NCBI GenBank assembly: GCA_023390555.1 | Contig: JAEWCQ010000037.1 | Location: 39,371 to 103,370, forward strand | Direction of reading: 5' to 3' | Length of the DNA: 64,000 nucleotides | Source of the DNA: Bacillota bacterium | GTDB lineage: Bacteria; Bacillota; Clostridia; Lachnospirales; Lachnospiraceae | Part shown: in pieces, positions 35,900 to 44,286 of the stretch | Position numbering within the stretch: position 1 is the first letter of the stretch | Layout: each line of letters begins with the position of its first letter | Notes under the pieces: generated by a model | Seen by the model: the letters and a program-made list of their open reading frames with translations, nothing else | Database searches by the model: none | Told to the model about the DNA's origin: nothing | Program-made: the position numbers and the translations under genes

Positions 35900-36667
35900 T
35901 TAGCATACACTTAATGCATTGAATAACTTTTGCTGCAATTCTCCAGCATGGCTATACTCTATATATTCAATACTTCCTAAGTCACTAATAGCTTTTGTTT
36001 CTTTATCCTTAATGATTATCACAGGCTTTCCAAGACCATAAGCTAATCCTTACTCTAACATTACATTTGGGTTTAAACCAGAAATATTAATAATTGCCAT
36101 TTTGCAAGATTGTATTTCTTTACATATTTTACACATTAAATCCTTGTTGCTAATTTCATTATCAGCCTTAAAATGCTCTAATCCTAATGCACTAAGTACG
36201 GGGACAATTCCATAATTATAGCTATCCAGATAGTCGGCAGCGAACGGCATAGCAATAAATATTCTATTGCTTTGATATCCGGGATTTAATGGACAACCAT
36301 CAGCACATAATTTAAAACATTTTCTCATTTGATGTGCAGGGATTGTTTTTTCAGTCGATTTTAAGCGTTCTTGCTCAATATCACTTTCGATTTTTTTAGA
36401 TAGGTCAGAAAGGGATGTCAAGAAATATTGGACAGCATTTTCACGAACAGTTTTTTGACTGTTAGATAAATCATAGAGATTATATGACATAGGAGTTATA
36501 CGCAGATTAACCAGAGCGTTATACTTCAGGAGCAAGTCATTATAATCTTTCACCCACGCATCATAGACGTTTTTATATACATAATCATTATTTTTTGAAT
36601 AGATTTCAGCCCTATTTATTAAATCCCGAATTTCAAAAACAAGCCCTTGCATACTTGTTAAATCCAT
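35900..36667 (-). pseudogene. TIR/deoxyribosyltransferase-like gene broken by one in-frame stop
   Basis: The frame opens at 36667 after a good GGAGG site and reads 205 residues. It stops at TAA 36052-36050 within the conserved NPNVMLE-x-GLAYGLGKP motif. Reading through the stop in the same frame continues for 49 more residues with the expected family sequence (GLAYGLGKPVIIIKD ...) to TAA 35902-35900. Family relatives have Leu at the position of the stop, so one base change (TTA to TAA) is the simplest cause. The C-terminal domain (IFIAMPF ... ADNEISNKD) belongs to the nucleoside 2-deoxyribosyltransferase/TIR-like fold; the N-terminal part is helical. It was probably a nucleotide-acting defence effector (inference). 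Confidence 0.8.
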
Positions 36668-36897
36668 AAAACCACCTCCGTAAGTCTATAAATTTTTTAT
36701 CTTATGTTTTGTCATAATTTACAATCACTTAATGCGAAATAGGTTACTACGAGATTATCTCAAAATCGTTTATTAACCATTTCAGCTGATTTATGCCAGT
36801 TTTAAAAGTTTCTTGTTGACCATCACTCCTGCATAGAAGGCAGTGAACAAGTCTCTTTTGCTTGGGAACAAGTCCAATCACGCCGTCTCACACAAAT

Positions 36898-37650
36898 CTA
36901 TTGATGATGCTCCACATACATTCTCATGAATTCGTCTGCAAATTTCTTTACAAATTCCCTATCAATAGCCGTCGCCCAAGTTTCTCCATTATAGTTCGCA
37001 GAAGCCGTCCAATTGTATGATCCATGCATTACATAGTCCATGTCTATAATGCAAAACTTGTCATGCATTCTATTATTCCCGTAGTATCCTGAACGTGGAA
37101 TTACAACAGTATCAAAGTCTCTAAATAACTTTGGTAACAAAGCCTGGTTAGAATCTTCATCAGAAATTATTACTCGAATACTCACTCCTGCATTTTTTTT
37201 GAGCAACATTTCACGATAAAATGACTCATTTGTAAACCAAGCCACAGCAACCCATATCAGGTACTTTGCATCTCGAATACCTTGGATAATGGTATCTTGT
37301 ATTTCATCAAAAATCACATCATTTTGAATGAGTTCATCTACACTCGAAGAAATGATTCGTGGCCTAATCGACACTTTATCTAAAGCAAAGTCATCAGTTT
37401 CTTCATACACATATTTAAAAAGGTCTTTGATTTCTATTTCATGCTCATTTGCGGTATCAATCAGTGGAACAGGAACTCTCAATTCTATATTTTCCCAATG
37501 TTGTCCAGGTCTAACGGCGAAGGCCCATTGCGGAAGGCTATTAACTGTACTCCTGCTTAGAATTGGCAATAGTATTGGTTTAAATGTTTTGTACTTACTG
37601 TCAAACCGTAATGTATTAATTAATGTTTCCACAAAAGCGGATTCATTCAT
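36898..37650 (-). CDS. Single-HKD phospholipase D-family nuclease-like protein
   Basis: A 250-residue protein with one HKD motif: H196, K198 and D203 in RMHDKFCIIDMDYVMHGSYNWT, with the trailing G-S-x-N-W typical of Nuc-like endonucleases and of the mitochondrial cardiolipin-hydrolase branch. One motif per chain implies a dimer with a shared active site. The N-terminal ~110 residues are family-specific and may recognise a target. GGAGGTGG precedes the ATG. PLD-type nucleases are common in bacterial defence modules, which fits the cargo. Whether the substrate is nucleic acid or lipid cannot be decided here. Confidence 0.75.
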   Translation of the reverse strand: MNESAFVETLINTLRFDSKYKTFKPILLPILSRSTVNSLPQWAFAVRPGQHWENIELRVPVPLIDTANEHEIEIKDLFKYVYEETDDFALDKVSIRPRIISSSVDELIQNDVIFDEIQDTIIQGIRDAKYLIWVAVAWFTNESFYREMLLKKNAGVSIRVIISDEDSNQALLPKLFRDFDTVVIPRSGYYGNNRMHDKFCIIDMDYVMHGSYNWTASANYNGETWATAIDREFVKKFADEFMRMYVEHHQ

Positions 37651-37710
37651 GTCGCCACCTCCAATCCAAAGTGTTATCTTGCAATTTCGTTTAAATTTAC
37701 TCTTACATCC

Positions 37711-37727
37711 TTTGCTTAATAAATATA
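37711..37727 (+). repeat. Copy of the recombinase-associated repeat
   Basis: ATAAATATAATGGGAAG matches the sequence at the recombinase 3' end (39142-39158) in all but the first few bases and one internal base. It lies between the PLD-family gene and the zinc-ribbon gene. Confidence 0.45.
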
Positions 37728-37891
37728 ATGGGAAGCCTGTCTGACCTACAACTTGTTATTTAAAAACTTTATTTTATGCATATATATGGCACTTTATCTC
37801 TTCATCAAAATGGTAAAGGATTCATCATTAACTTAGTATTCCTTCCATGTCCGTGCTTTTAATTTCAAACTTTTTCTAAATTAATTGTTTT

Positions 37892-38449
37892 TTATAAGAT
37901 TTCATCATTTACTTTAGGAAAATTACCATTCTTAATATTGTAATTTACAATCTTTTTAAAATCATCTATTACCTCTTCTTCCATGCTTGGATATGTTGTA
38001 TTGCATTTAGGGCATACTAAGATACCATAGGAATAATAAGTATTACCCACACAATCTTTTAATGATAGCTCACAACCACATTTACATATTGGTCGCAAGT
38101 CTTTCATAGCATATTGATATTTTGAGGTCAAGTAGTAATCCCAAGCAAATTTCCAGTTTTTATAATTGTCTTTCTTATAATTCAACCATTCAGGTGTATT
38201 ACCTTTCTCAGGCTTCTTAATTATTTCTATAATACTAGAAACAAGCAATAATACAATTATTATTATAAGAAATCCGTAAATTGGAATCTTATATGAAAAA
38301 AAAGATATTATCCATTGCAATACCTGTTTTATGCCTTGAATAATATTGATTTGCTTATATAACGCTGTAATAGTGGATGCAATTAATGTTGATATAACAG
38401 AAACAATAACACCAATTACTATTCCATTAGAAAAAAATTTTTTAATCAT
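37892..38449 (-). CDS. Hypothetical membrane protein with C-terminal zinc-ribbon-like cysteines
   Basis: A 185-residue protein with two N-terminal membrane helices (about 9-30 and 50-73). The cytosolic tail has cysteines in CKCGC and CPKCNTTY, probably a zinc ribbon. AAAGGA lies upstream. I do not recognise the family. It is transcribed leftward and lies next to the relic of a tyrosine recombinase, between two copies of the AATGGG repeat. Confidence 0.55.
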   Translation of the reverse strand: MIKKFFSNGIVIGVIVSVISTLIASTITALYKQINIIQGIKQVLQWIISFFSYKIPIYGFLIIIIVLLLVSSIIEIIKKPEKGNTPEWLNYKKDNYKNWKFAWDYYLTSKYQYAMKDLRPICKCGCELSLKDCVGNTYYSYGILVCPKCNTTYPSMEEEVIDDFKKIVNYNIKNGNFPKVNDEIL

Positions 38450-38531
38450 ATATTTATTATTCCTTTCATTCCGCTTACATGATGATTATACAATGCGAAT
38501 ATGACAATACTCTGAATAAAAAGTTGATCAT

Positions 38532-39200
38532 ATGCAATCGAACAAAATATGTATATTAGTTGAACAGTATTTAGCTTATCTCGTAACAATAAAAGGTCGT
38601 AGCAAGAACACCATATAAATATAGAATTCATTGATTCGATTACTCTTGGTGATATGTATGACTTTCTTGCATATTGTCAAGATACTCTTCATTCTTCTGT
38701 TGGTACAAGGATAAGAAAAATCGTATCCATCCGCCAGTTCTGAAAGTATCTCAAAACGAAAGCGCATCTTATAAATAATAACATTGCCGCTCCGGCCGTC
38801 AAACAATCAATAACCAACTGGCTCTCTGTACGAAGTTCCATAACCGTAAATACAAAAGCTCTTTTATCTCACGTAACGGAGGGACGCTTGACAACAAGAG
38901 CCATCCAAAACTTGTGAAAAAACATATAGTTGTTGTTGGAATAAATCCAGAAGGTTTGTCCACACATCAGCTACCTTAATGTATAAGTATGGTCATGTCG
39001 ATATCCGTTCCTTACAACAAATACTTGGGCATGAAAGCATAGCAACAACAGAATTTTATACGCATGTTGATGTGGGGCAACTACAGGCTACTGTTAATTC
39101 AAATCCACTTGCAATGATGTTCAGTCGAGCATCATTGCTTTCTAAATATAATGGGCAGTTTGCTTTTGTGAAACATAGTTATGATATTTCTGGTGATTGA
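38532..39200 (+). pseudogene. Decayed tyrosine recombinase (phage-integrase family)
   Basis: Fragments in shifting frames reconstruct a XerC/D-like recombinase on the plus strand. They are an N-terminal core-binding part (LVEQYLAYLVTIKGRSKNT from about 38556), a SAM-like middle (TLGDMYDFLAYCQDTLHSSVGTR), and an interrupted catalytic domain. The best-preserved piece is the C-terminal open frame 38979-39200 with LQQILGHESIATTEFYTHVD, which holds the catalytic His and Tyr region. Several stops and frameshifts, including TAA/TAG near 38610 and TGA at about 38736, show it is dead. It is the only gene remnant on the plus strand of the transposon and probably came with an older mobile cassette. Confidence 0.8.
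39142..39158 (+). repeat. Repeat within the 3' end of the recombinase relic
   Basis: CTAAATATAATGGGCAG lies inside the last codons of the recombinase relic (LLSKYNGQ). A near-identical copy is at 37711-37727, and looser ones are at 35353, 43772 (inverted) and 44258. It could be an attachment core. Confidence 0.45.
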
Positions 39201-39490
39201 AAATTTTACCATCCCATTCAGCGACCCGCTTATGTAATTCAGCCATCAAGATTTGGTATATAAAAATCAGGTACTACACCTCTTAGTATATAGTCATTTT
39301 CAAAATCACCAGTAAAGAATGCGCAGCTAAATCAAAAGGTATAGCCCTTATAGTAACTCATCTTTTCATCCTTCAACTACTCAATATTTCCAAAGGGAAC
39401 TCATACTTACATCTATCACACCCTGACTCACTATTCTGATATTTCATGTATTGAAATAATCCACCATTGAATGTAATTCAGAATTATAGA

Positions 39491-41560
39491 CTAACTTATA
39501 GTATCTTTTATTTTACCAAACACATTAGTTACTTGTTCCTCGTTCCCATTTAAATTATCAAAATATAAGATGCTTAAATTCTTTACTGCTCTTGTGATAG
39601 CCACGTATAATAAATTTCTTGCTTCTGTTATTTTTTCTGTTTCGTCCTCATTTTTTTCAGATATGACTTCAAACAATCTATTAAAGTATAAATCATCTCT
39701 TCCGAACTTGGAGTTCATAAATATAATCACGTTTTCAAATTCTCTACCTTTAGTTCCATGATAAGTATGGTAAATAATATCCCCTTCACTTTTATCTATA
39801 ATAAATTTATACCATAAATCAAAAATACTCATATTTATATTTAAAAACGCATCTATTTCTTGCCTGTAAATTACTAGTTTTTCGTCTGTAGTGCTATCAT
39901 CCACATCCAACAAATATAACTGATCCAATATAAACAATTCAAATTCCTCAACAGAGCTTATTTTTTCTCCAATAATATGCTCTATACATTTGTCATAATT
40001 GTTTATTCCAGATCTATAGCTTGTAAATAGGTTGCTTAAATATTCTTTTAATGTATTCCCTTTTAGACTTTTTAGCTTTTCAAGGAGTTCTCTCAAATGT
40101 AATACATTTAGTTCAATATCTTTTGTGTCAAACACAATTACATCTAATATCATCGTGTTATCTATCTGTATTTTATACTTGAAATCCAAGATGCGAAAAA
40201 GTAAGCTTTGCACAACCCCTAGTTTGGTAGTATCTAAACTTAGAATTTGATCTCTTAAAAGTTCATACCGTTTTCCAACCTTATACCAAACAGCGTTTTT
40301 AAAGAAATTGTATATGCTACCAAAACCACTAAATTCAGCAACTCGTTCATTTGTTAATTCAAAACAGTGCAATTTGTTTTCTGTCGTTATATTCCACATT
40401 TTAATATGTTTTTCTATAAACTGATTGCGTTCTATTTCAATATTATAAAAATTAACATTTCCTTTTGGAAAATCGCTATAAATTGTTTTTTGGTGTAAAT
40501 CATCGTTTCTAATTTTATTGGCAACGTCAATTACTTCATTTGCAGAGCGGCGATTAAATTCCTTTTTTATTCGTTTGAGTCCTGAATGATATTTACTAAA
40601 TGAATCTCCAACACCTTTGTCGTAAATATTTTGTTTTTTGTCTCCATAATAGCCTATAATACATTTGTGTTTTACAACTCTTGAATGCTCCTCAATTTTA
40701 GATAATGTACTAACAACCTTAGGATCTGTATCCTGATACTCATCCACTAAAATATAAGGATATTTGTCAAAAATCATTTGCCTTAAAATAAGATTATTAT
40801 CTACGATTTTTTCAGTATATTCTAGTAACGTATCATGACTAATCATCATTGACGCAAGTTTATCACTATTAAATCTTGCGTCGTACATAACCTTTTGAAA
40901 CTTCTCATCCTTTGCTAAAATTTTTTCAATTGCCCCATTATAACGACTTACCTTAAAGATATTATCAATTATTTTTTTAAAATCAGCTACATTATTTACT
41001 ATTAACGGAAATCGGTCATTGATATCCGAAAATTCAGTTTTGAAATCTTTTGCTCCGCCACTTTTATATTTATAATATGTTTCTTTTTTATCAATCATCA
41101 TTTTAAGCAACAATGATTTATCCTCGTCTGATAGCTTTATATACTTCTCTGCCCATCTTTCTTGTTTCAACTTAGATTGAATCATAGATACCTCTGATTT
41201 AATTTTATCCAAATGAATTGCAACAAGTTGTTTTTGATGTGGTGATATAATATTCCAAACACAATTATGGATTGTAGAAACTTCAATTAAATTAGTGTTA
41301 CCCAATCGCTCTTTAATCTCTTTAGTAGCAACATTTGTATATGTAATACACAAAGCTTTTTGTCTGTGACGTTTTAGTTCTTCACCAATGTGAATTAATA
41401 TATACTTTAGAGATTGCACTAATGCATAAGTTTTTCCAGCTCCAGCTCCTGCATCAAAAACAAAACTTTTACTAGTATCAATACATCGCAATATCTCGTC
41501 AAGCACACCTTGTTCTTCTATTTTATTCTCATCAGAGATATGTAAATTACTATAATCCAT
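39491..41560 (-). CDS. UvrD/Rep-type helicase, Gabija GajB-like
   Basis: A 689-residue superfamily 1 helicase: Walker A GAGAGKTY (38-45), motif II DEYQD (273-277), the GDKKQNIYDKG stretch of motif III, HGTKGREFENV of motif V and LYVAITRA of motif VI are all present. It follows the OLD-family gene with TAA directly abutting ATG and GGAGG placed in the end of that gene, so both are made together. This pairing is the hallmark of Gabija. The protein is longer than the usual ~500-residue GajB, so it may be a divergent Gabija branch or a sister OLD-UvrD system. Confidence 0.82.
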   Translation of the reverse strand: MDYSNLHISDENKIEEQGVLDEILRCIDTSKSFVFDAGAGAGKTYALVQSLKYILIHIGEELKRHRQKALCITYTNVATKEIKERLGNTNLIEVSTIHNCVWNIISPHQKQLVAIHLDKIKSEVSMIQSKLKQERWAEKYIKLSDEDKSLLLKMMIDKKETYYKYKSGGAKDFKTEFSDINDRFPLIVNNVADFKKIIDNIFKVSRYNGAIEKILAKDEKFQKVMYDARFNSDKLASMMISHDTLLEYTEKIVDNNLILRQMIFDKYPYILVDEYQDTDPKVVSTLSKIEEHSRVVKHKCIIGYYGDKKQNIYDKGVGDSFSKYHSGLKRIKKEFNRRSANEVIDVANKIRNDDLHQKTIYSDFPKGNVNFYNIEIERNQFIEKHIKMWNITTENKLHCFELTNERVAEFSGFGSIYNFFKNAVWYKVGKRYELLRDQILSLDTTKLGVVQSLLFRILDFKYKIQIDNTMILDVIVFDTKDIELNVLHLRELLEKLKSLKGNTLKEYLSNLFTSYRSGINNYDKCIEHIIGEKISSVEEFELFILDQLYLLDVDDSTTDEKLVIYRQEIDAFLNINMSIFDLWYKFIIDKSEGDIIYHTYHGTKGREFENVIIFMNSKFGRDDLYFNRLFEVISEKNEDETEKITEARNLLYVAITRAVKNLSILYFDNLNGNEEQVTNVFGKIKDTIS

Positions 41561-43726
41561 TTACTTAACCTCCAATCTTTCTTTTAAAAAATTAAGCCCA
41601 TCCATAATATAGTTCGGAAGTAACGGGATTAACGCTTCATTCTCACAAGTTAAAATTTCATACAATAATGTATTGGCAAAATCACTTTTATTACTAGAAA
41701 GTTTCTTTTGCAACTTAAAAGAATTTTTTACTACCCCTCCAGTTTTAATTACATCATTATATATATTTGATTTCACTTGACTCAATGAGTTCTTCAATAT
41801 TTCATTTTGGCCATTTGTTAATATAAATGCTTCTTCAAAGCTAGTTGCGTAGTATTCTTGAATCGGTTGTACCTGACTTATCACCTTTAAACTTCCTATA
41901 GTTGGATATTCCTTTTCAAAAATATCCTTAATTTGATTGCTACCATAATAATATTCAAGTGTACTGTTTGTTGTTATTCGATCCATTATGTTGTTCTTAT
42001 CAATTTGCTGATATGCAAGCGCTATATCTTTATTAGTATCATCTTTTTCATTTCTTTCCCATTTTTCTCTTTTTATATCAAGATCAGTAATAATTAAAGT
42101 AGGTATGCCTAGTTTATTAATAAGACTGTCATATACCTTAGCATGAGCGCCATCTACTAGGAAAACTGAAATATAGTATTTGTTTAGATTAACGTTTTGA
42201 GAGATATAATATTGAAGTAATGTATACTCAGTTATTCCTTCAACAAAAATAGCTGCATCAGCAAAAAAAACTTCAGAAACTTTAAATTTTATGTGCTTTT
42301 TCAAAAATATGAGGTTATTGAGTTCGGCTTTTCTAAGTACTTTTAATTTTTCTTCTTCTATTTTCTTTTTTTCTTCTTCAGTAATTTCTGTATCCTCTGT
42401 ATTCTCAGCTTTCTTTTTATTAATGATCATCTCTTCTAAAAGAATATCATCATTTAAACAAACAGCCGTTGCACAATTGTTATTTTCTGTAATATACGCT
42501 ATATTATCGAACTTTTTACCCATATGAATTTTACTGTTTAGAATATGAGCCGAATGAGTTGTAATTATTATCTGACTATTTACATGTTTATTGCTAGATT
42601 CTAATAATGAAGAAATCATATCATTTACATTTCTAATAAATAGCTCTTGCATTTGTGGGTGCATATAAGTTTCAGGTTCTTCAATTGCTATTATATTAAT
42701 TTGACTATTAAACGATGTGTCAGGAAATTTTTCAATATACGTGATTATATCAGCCACAATCATCATAAGGCTAGTATAACCCAAACCATACTGGTATTCC
42801 GGGATGCTATTTCCTGACTCCATATATTCGTATTTCAATACATTTTGAATAAGTTTTTGGAAATTTAAATCTGATTTCAGTAAAACCTTACACTTATCTC
42901 CTGATAACATTTTACTAATTGAATTATTAATTGTATCAGTATGATGTTTTTGGATTCCCTTTGTTAAGTCTTCATTTATTTTGATGATTTCACTATCTAA
43001 TTGATCAGCTATTTCTATTCCTATAACATTTTTATAACGATAATCAACGATTTTACTAAATGCACTCGATAAGCATGTATCATTTATAATTTTATTTGCA
43101 GAAATTGGCTTAATTTCAATTAAATTATTTAATACAAATCCAGTGCGTTTTTCGTTATTAGAATTATAATACGTTAACTCAAAGTCACTTTCATCAATAA
43201 GCTTTAGAAATCTATCAAATTGCTGTTCCTTAAAGTCTTTAACAATAAATGTTTTTAGCTGGTCAATAAATATCGGTGTATTACTAACTGTCCATTTAAT
43301 ATTTATATCTATTTCCGATTTTTCAACATCACCTATTGCCATAAATGGAATTATATTAGTTAATAGATCATCTGTGTTATTATCCATTGCAATCGTAATC
43401 TTAAAGTTCATCGCAGGGACACACACACTATCTTCTGCATCTAAATAACCAGGCATAGTATATAATGTTAATAGCTCCTTTAGGTAACCATAATTATAAT
43501 CAGATGAACAAAACTTCGCACCTTTAATTAATTTTTCTAAACATGATATAACAGTGGTTTTGCCACTATTGTTTTTACCGACTATCAAAGTAGTTTTAGG
43601 TGCAATATCTATCGTTTGATTTTTATCCCAATCTTCAATATAATCACTAGCGTAAACAAACTCTATTGTATTATCTTTCTCACGAAATTTTCTAAAATTC
43701 AACATTGATATGCTTTTAAGATACAT
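41561..43726 (-). CDS. OLD-family ATP-dependent nuclease, Gabija GajA-like
   Basis: A 721-residue protein with an ABC-type ATPase and a TOPRIM nuclease domain. Walker A GKNNSGKTT is at 50-58, Walker B IIAIEEPETYMHP at 344-356 and the H-loop TTHSAH at 389-394. The TOPRIM Glu is E496 in FVEGITE, and the metal-binding pair is D548/D550 in ITDLD. A Lys/Glu-rich insertion (about 436-465) is unusual. In Gabija, GajA nicks DNA when nucleotides are depleted and works with the helicase encoded next. Operon order (nuclease then helicase) and 0-bp spacing agree. GGGGGAAG precedes the ATG. Confidence 0.84.
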   Translation of the reverse strand: MYLKSISMLNFRKFREKDNTIEFVYASDYIEDWDKNQTIDIAPKTTLIVGKNNSGKTTVISCLEKLIKGAKFCSSDYNYGYLKELLTLYTMPGYLDAEDSVCVPAMNFKITIAMDNNTDDLLTNIIPFMAIGDVEKSEIDINIKWTVSNTPIFIDQLKTFIVKDFKEQQFDRFLKLIDESDFELTYYNSNNEKRTGFVLNNLIEIKPISANKIINDTCLSSAFSKIVDYRYKNVIGIEIADQLDSEIIKINEDLTKGIQKHHTDTINNSISKMLSGDKCKVLLKSDLNFQKLIQNVLKYEYMESGNSIPEYQYGLGYTSLMMIVADIITYIEKFPDTSFNSQINIIAIEEPETYMHPQMQELFIRNVNDMISSLLESSNKHVNSQIIITTHSAHILNSKIHMGKKFDNIAYITENNNCATAVCLNDDILLEEMIINKKKAENTEDTEITEEEKKKIEEEKLKVLRKAELNNLIFLKKHIKFKVSEVFFADAAIFVEGITEYTLLQYYISQNVNLNKYYISVFLVDGAHAKVYDSLINKLGIPTLIITDLDIKREKWERNEKDDTNKDIALAYQQIDKNNIMDRITTNSTLEYYYGSNQIKDIFEKEYPTIGSLKVISQVQPIQEYYATSFEEAFILTNGQNEILKNSLSQVKSNIYNDVIKTGGVVKNSFKLQKKLSSNKSDFANTLLYEILTCENEALIPLLPNYIMDGLNFLKERLEVK

Positions 43727-44286
43727 TTTACTTCCCCCATCATTTTTCTACTATGAATTTTCTTACGTAACTTCCCATTATTGCTATAATATGCGTTTTT
43801 TTCATGCCTATAATCTGTGCAAAATCCAATTATGATTTTCCATTTTTCTCAAGTATCCATTATTTTATATACATACCACATAACACACGGCAACCAGCAC
43901 AGCAAAATTACTGCCCATTACTAAAAACCGGCAATTGATACAAAGCATTTTTCTACGGGAATTAATCCTGATCTGGTCGTTCATCGAATGATAAACTTCG
44001 AATGTGAATTGCACCAGCTACTCTATTCTTTTTCTACTCATTGCCCCTATTTATCAGTATATTCCTCTCATTCGACAAAATCAATACCTTCGATATGTTT
44101 TCAAAAACATACTTTTTTTCTATTTGTTGCAAAGGAAAAAGCAGAAGATTTCTCTCCTGCTTAATTCATCAAGTGCATTATTTAAAATTGTAATTAAGAC
44201 TTACATACTCGAACTCATTCAGGAAATATCCCCTATATACAGAAAAATTTGCTTGAAAGTATAAATGGGCAAATAACTTAACACTT
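43727..44286. other. Non-coding gap between the defence cargo and the transposition genes
   Basis: About 560 bp with no gene I would support. It contains inverted (43772, 43911) and direct (44258) loose copies of the AATGGG repeat. It also has a plus-strand stem TATGTTTT/AAAACATA followed by CTTTTTTTC at 44094-44121 that looks like a weak terminator. The repeat near 44258 and the base composition suggest an old cassette boundary. Confidence 0.4.

Noticed and set aside
36050..36052. The in-frame TAA as a recoding signal
   Set aside because: UAA is not used for selenocysteine or pyrrolysine, and no recoding structure is visible. A TTA-to-TAA mutation is simpler.
37328..37744. Plus-strand frame ending LLNKYNGKPV over the PLD-family gene
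   Set aside because: Mostly antisense to a clear gene. Only its last codons are of note because they lie in the short repeat reported separately.
30022..43726. A second transposon or prophage inside the cargo
   Set aside because: Apart from the decayed recombinase there are no phage structural genes, IS transposases or further terminal repeats.
44004..44264. Plus-strand frame of 86 codons in the gap before the tns operon
   Set aside because: Hydrophobic by AT-rich chance, no ribosome site, no family resemblance.
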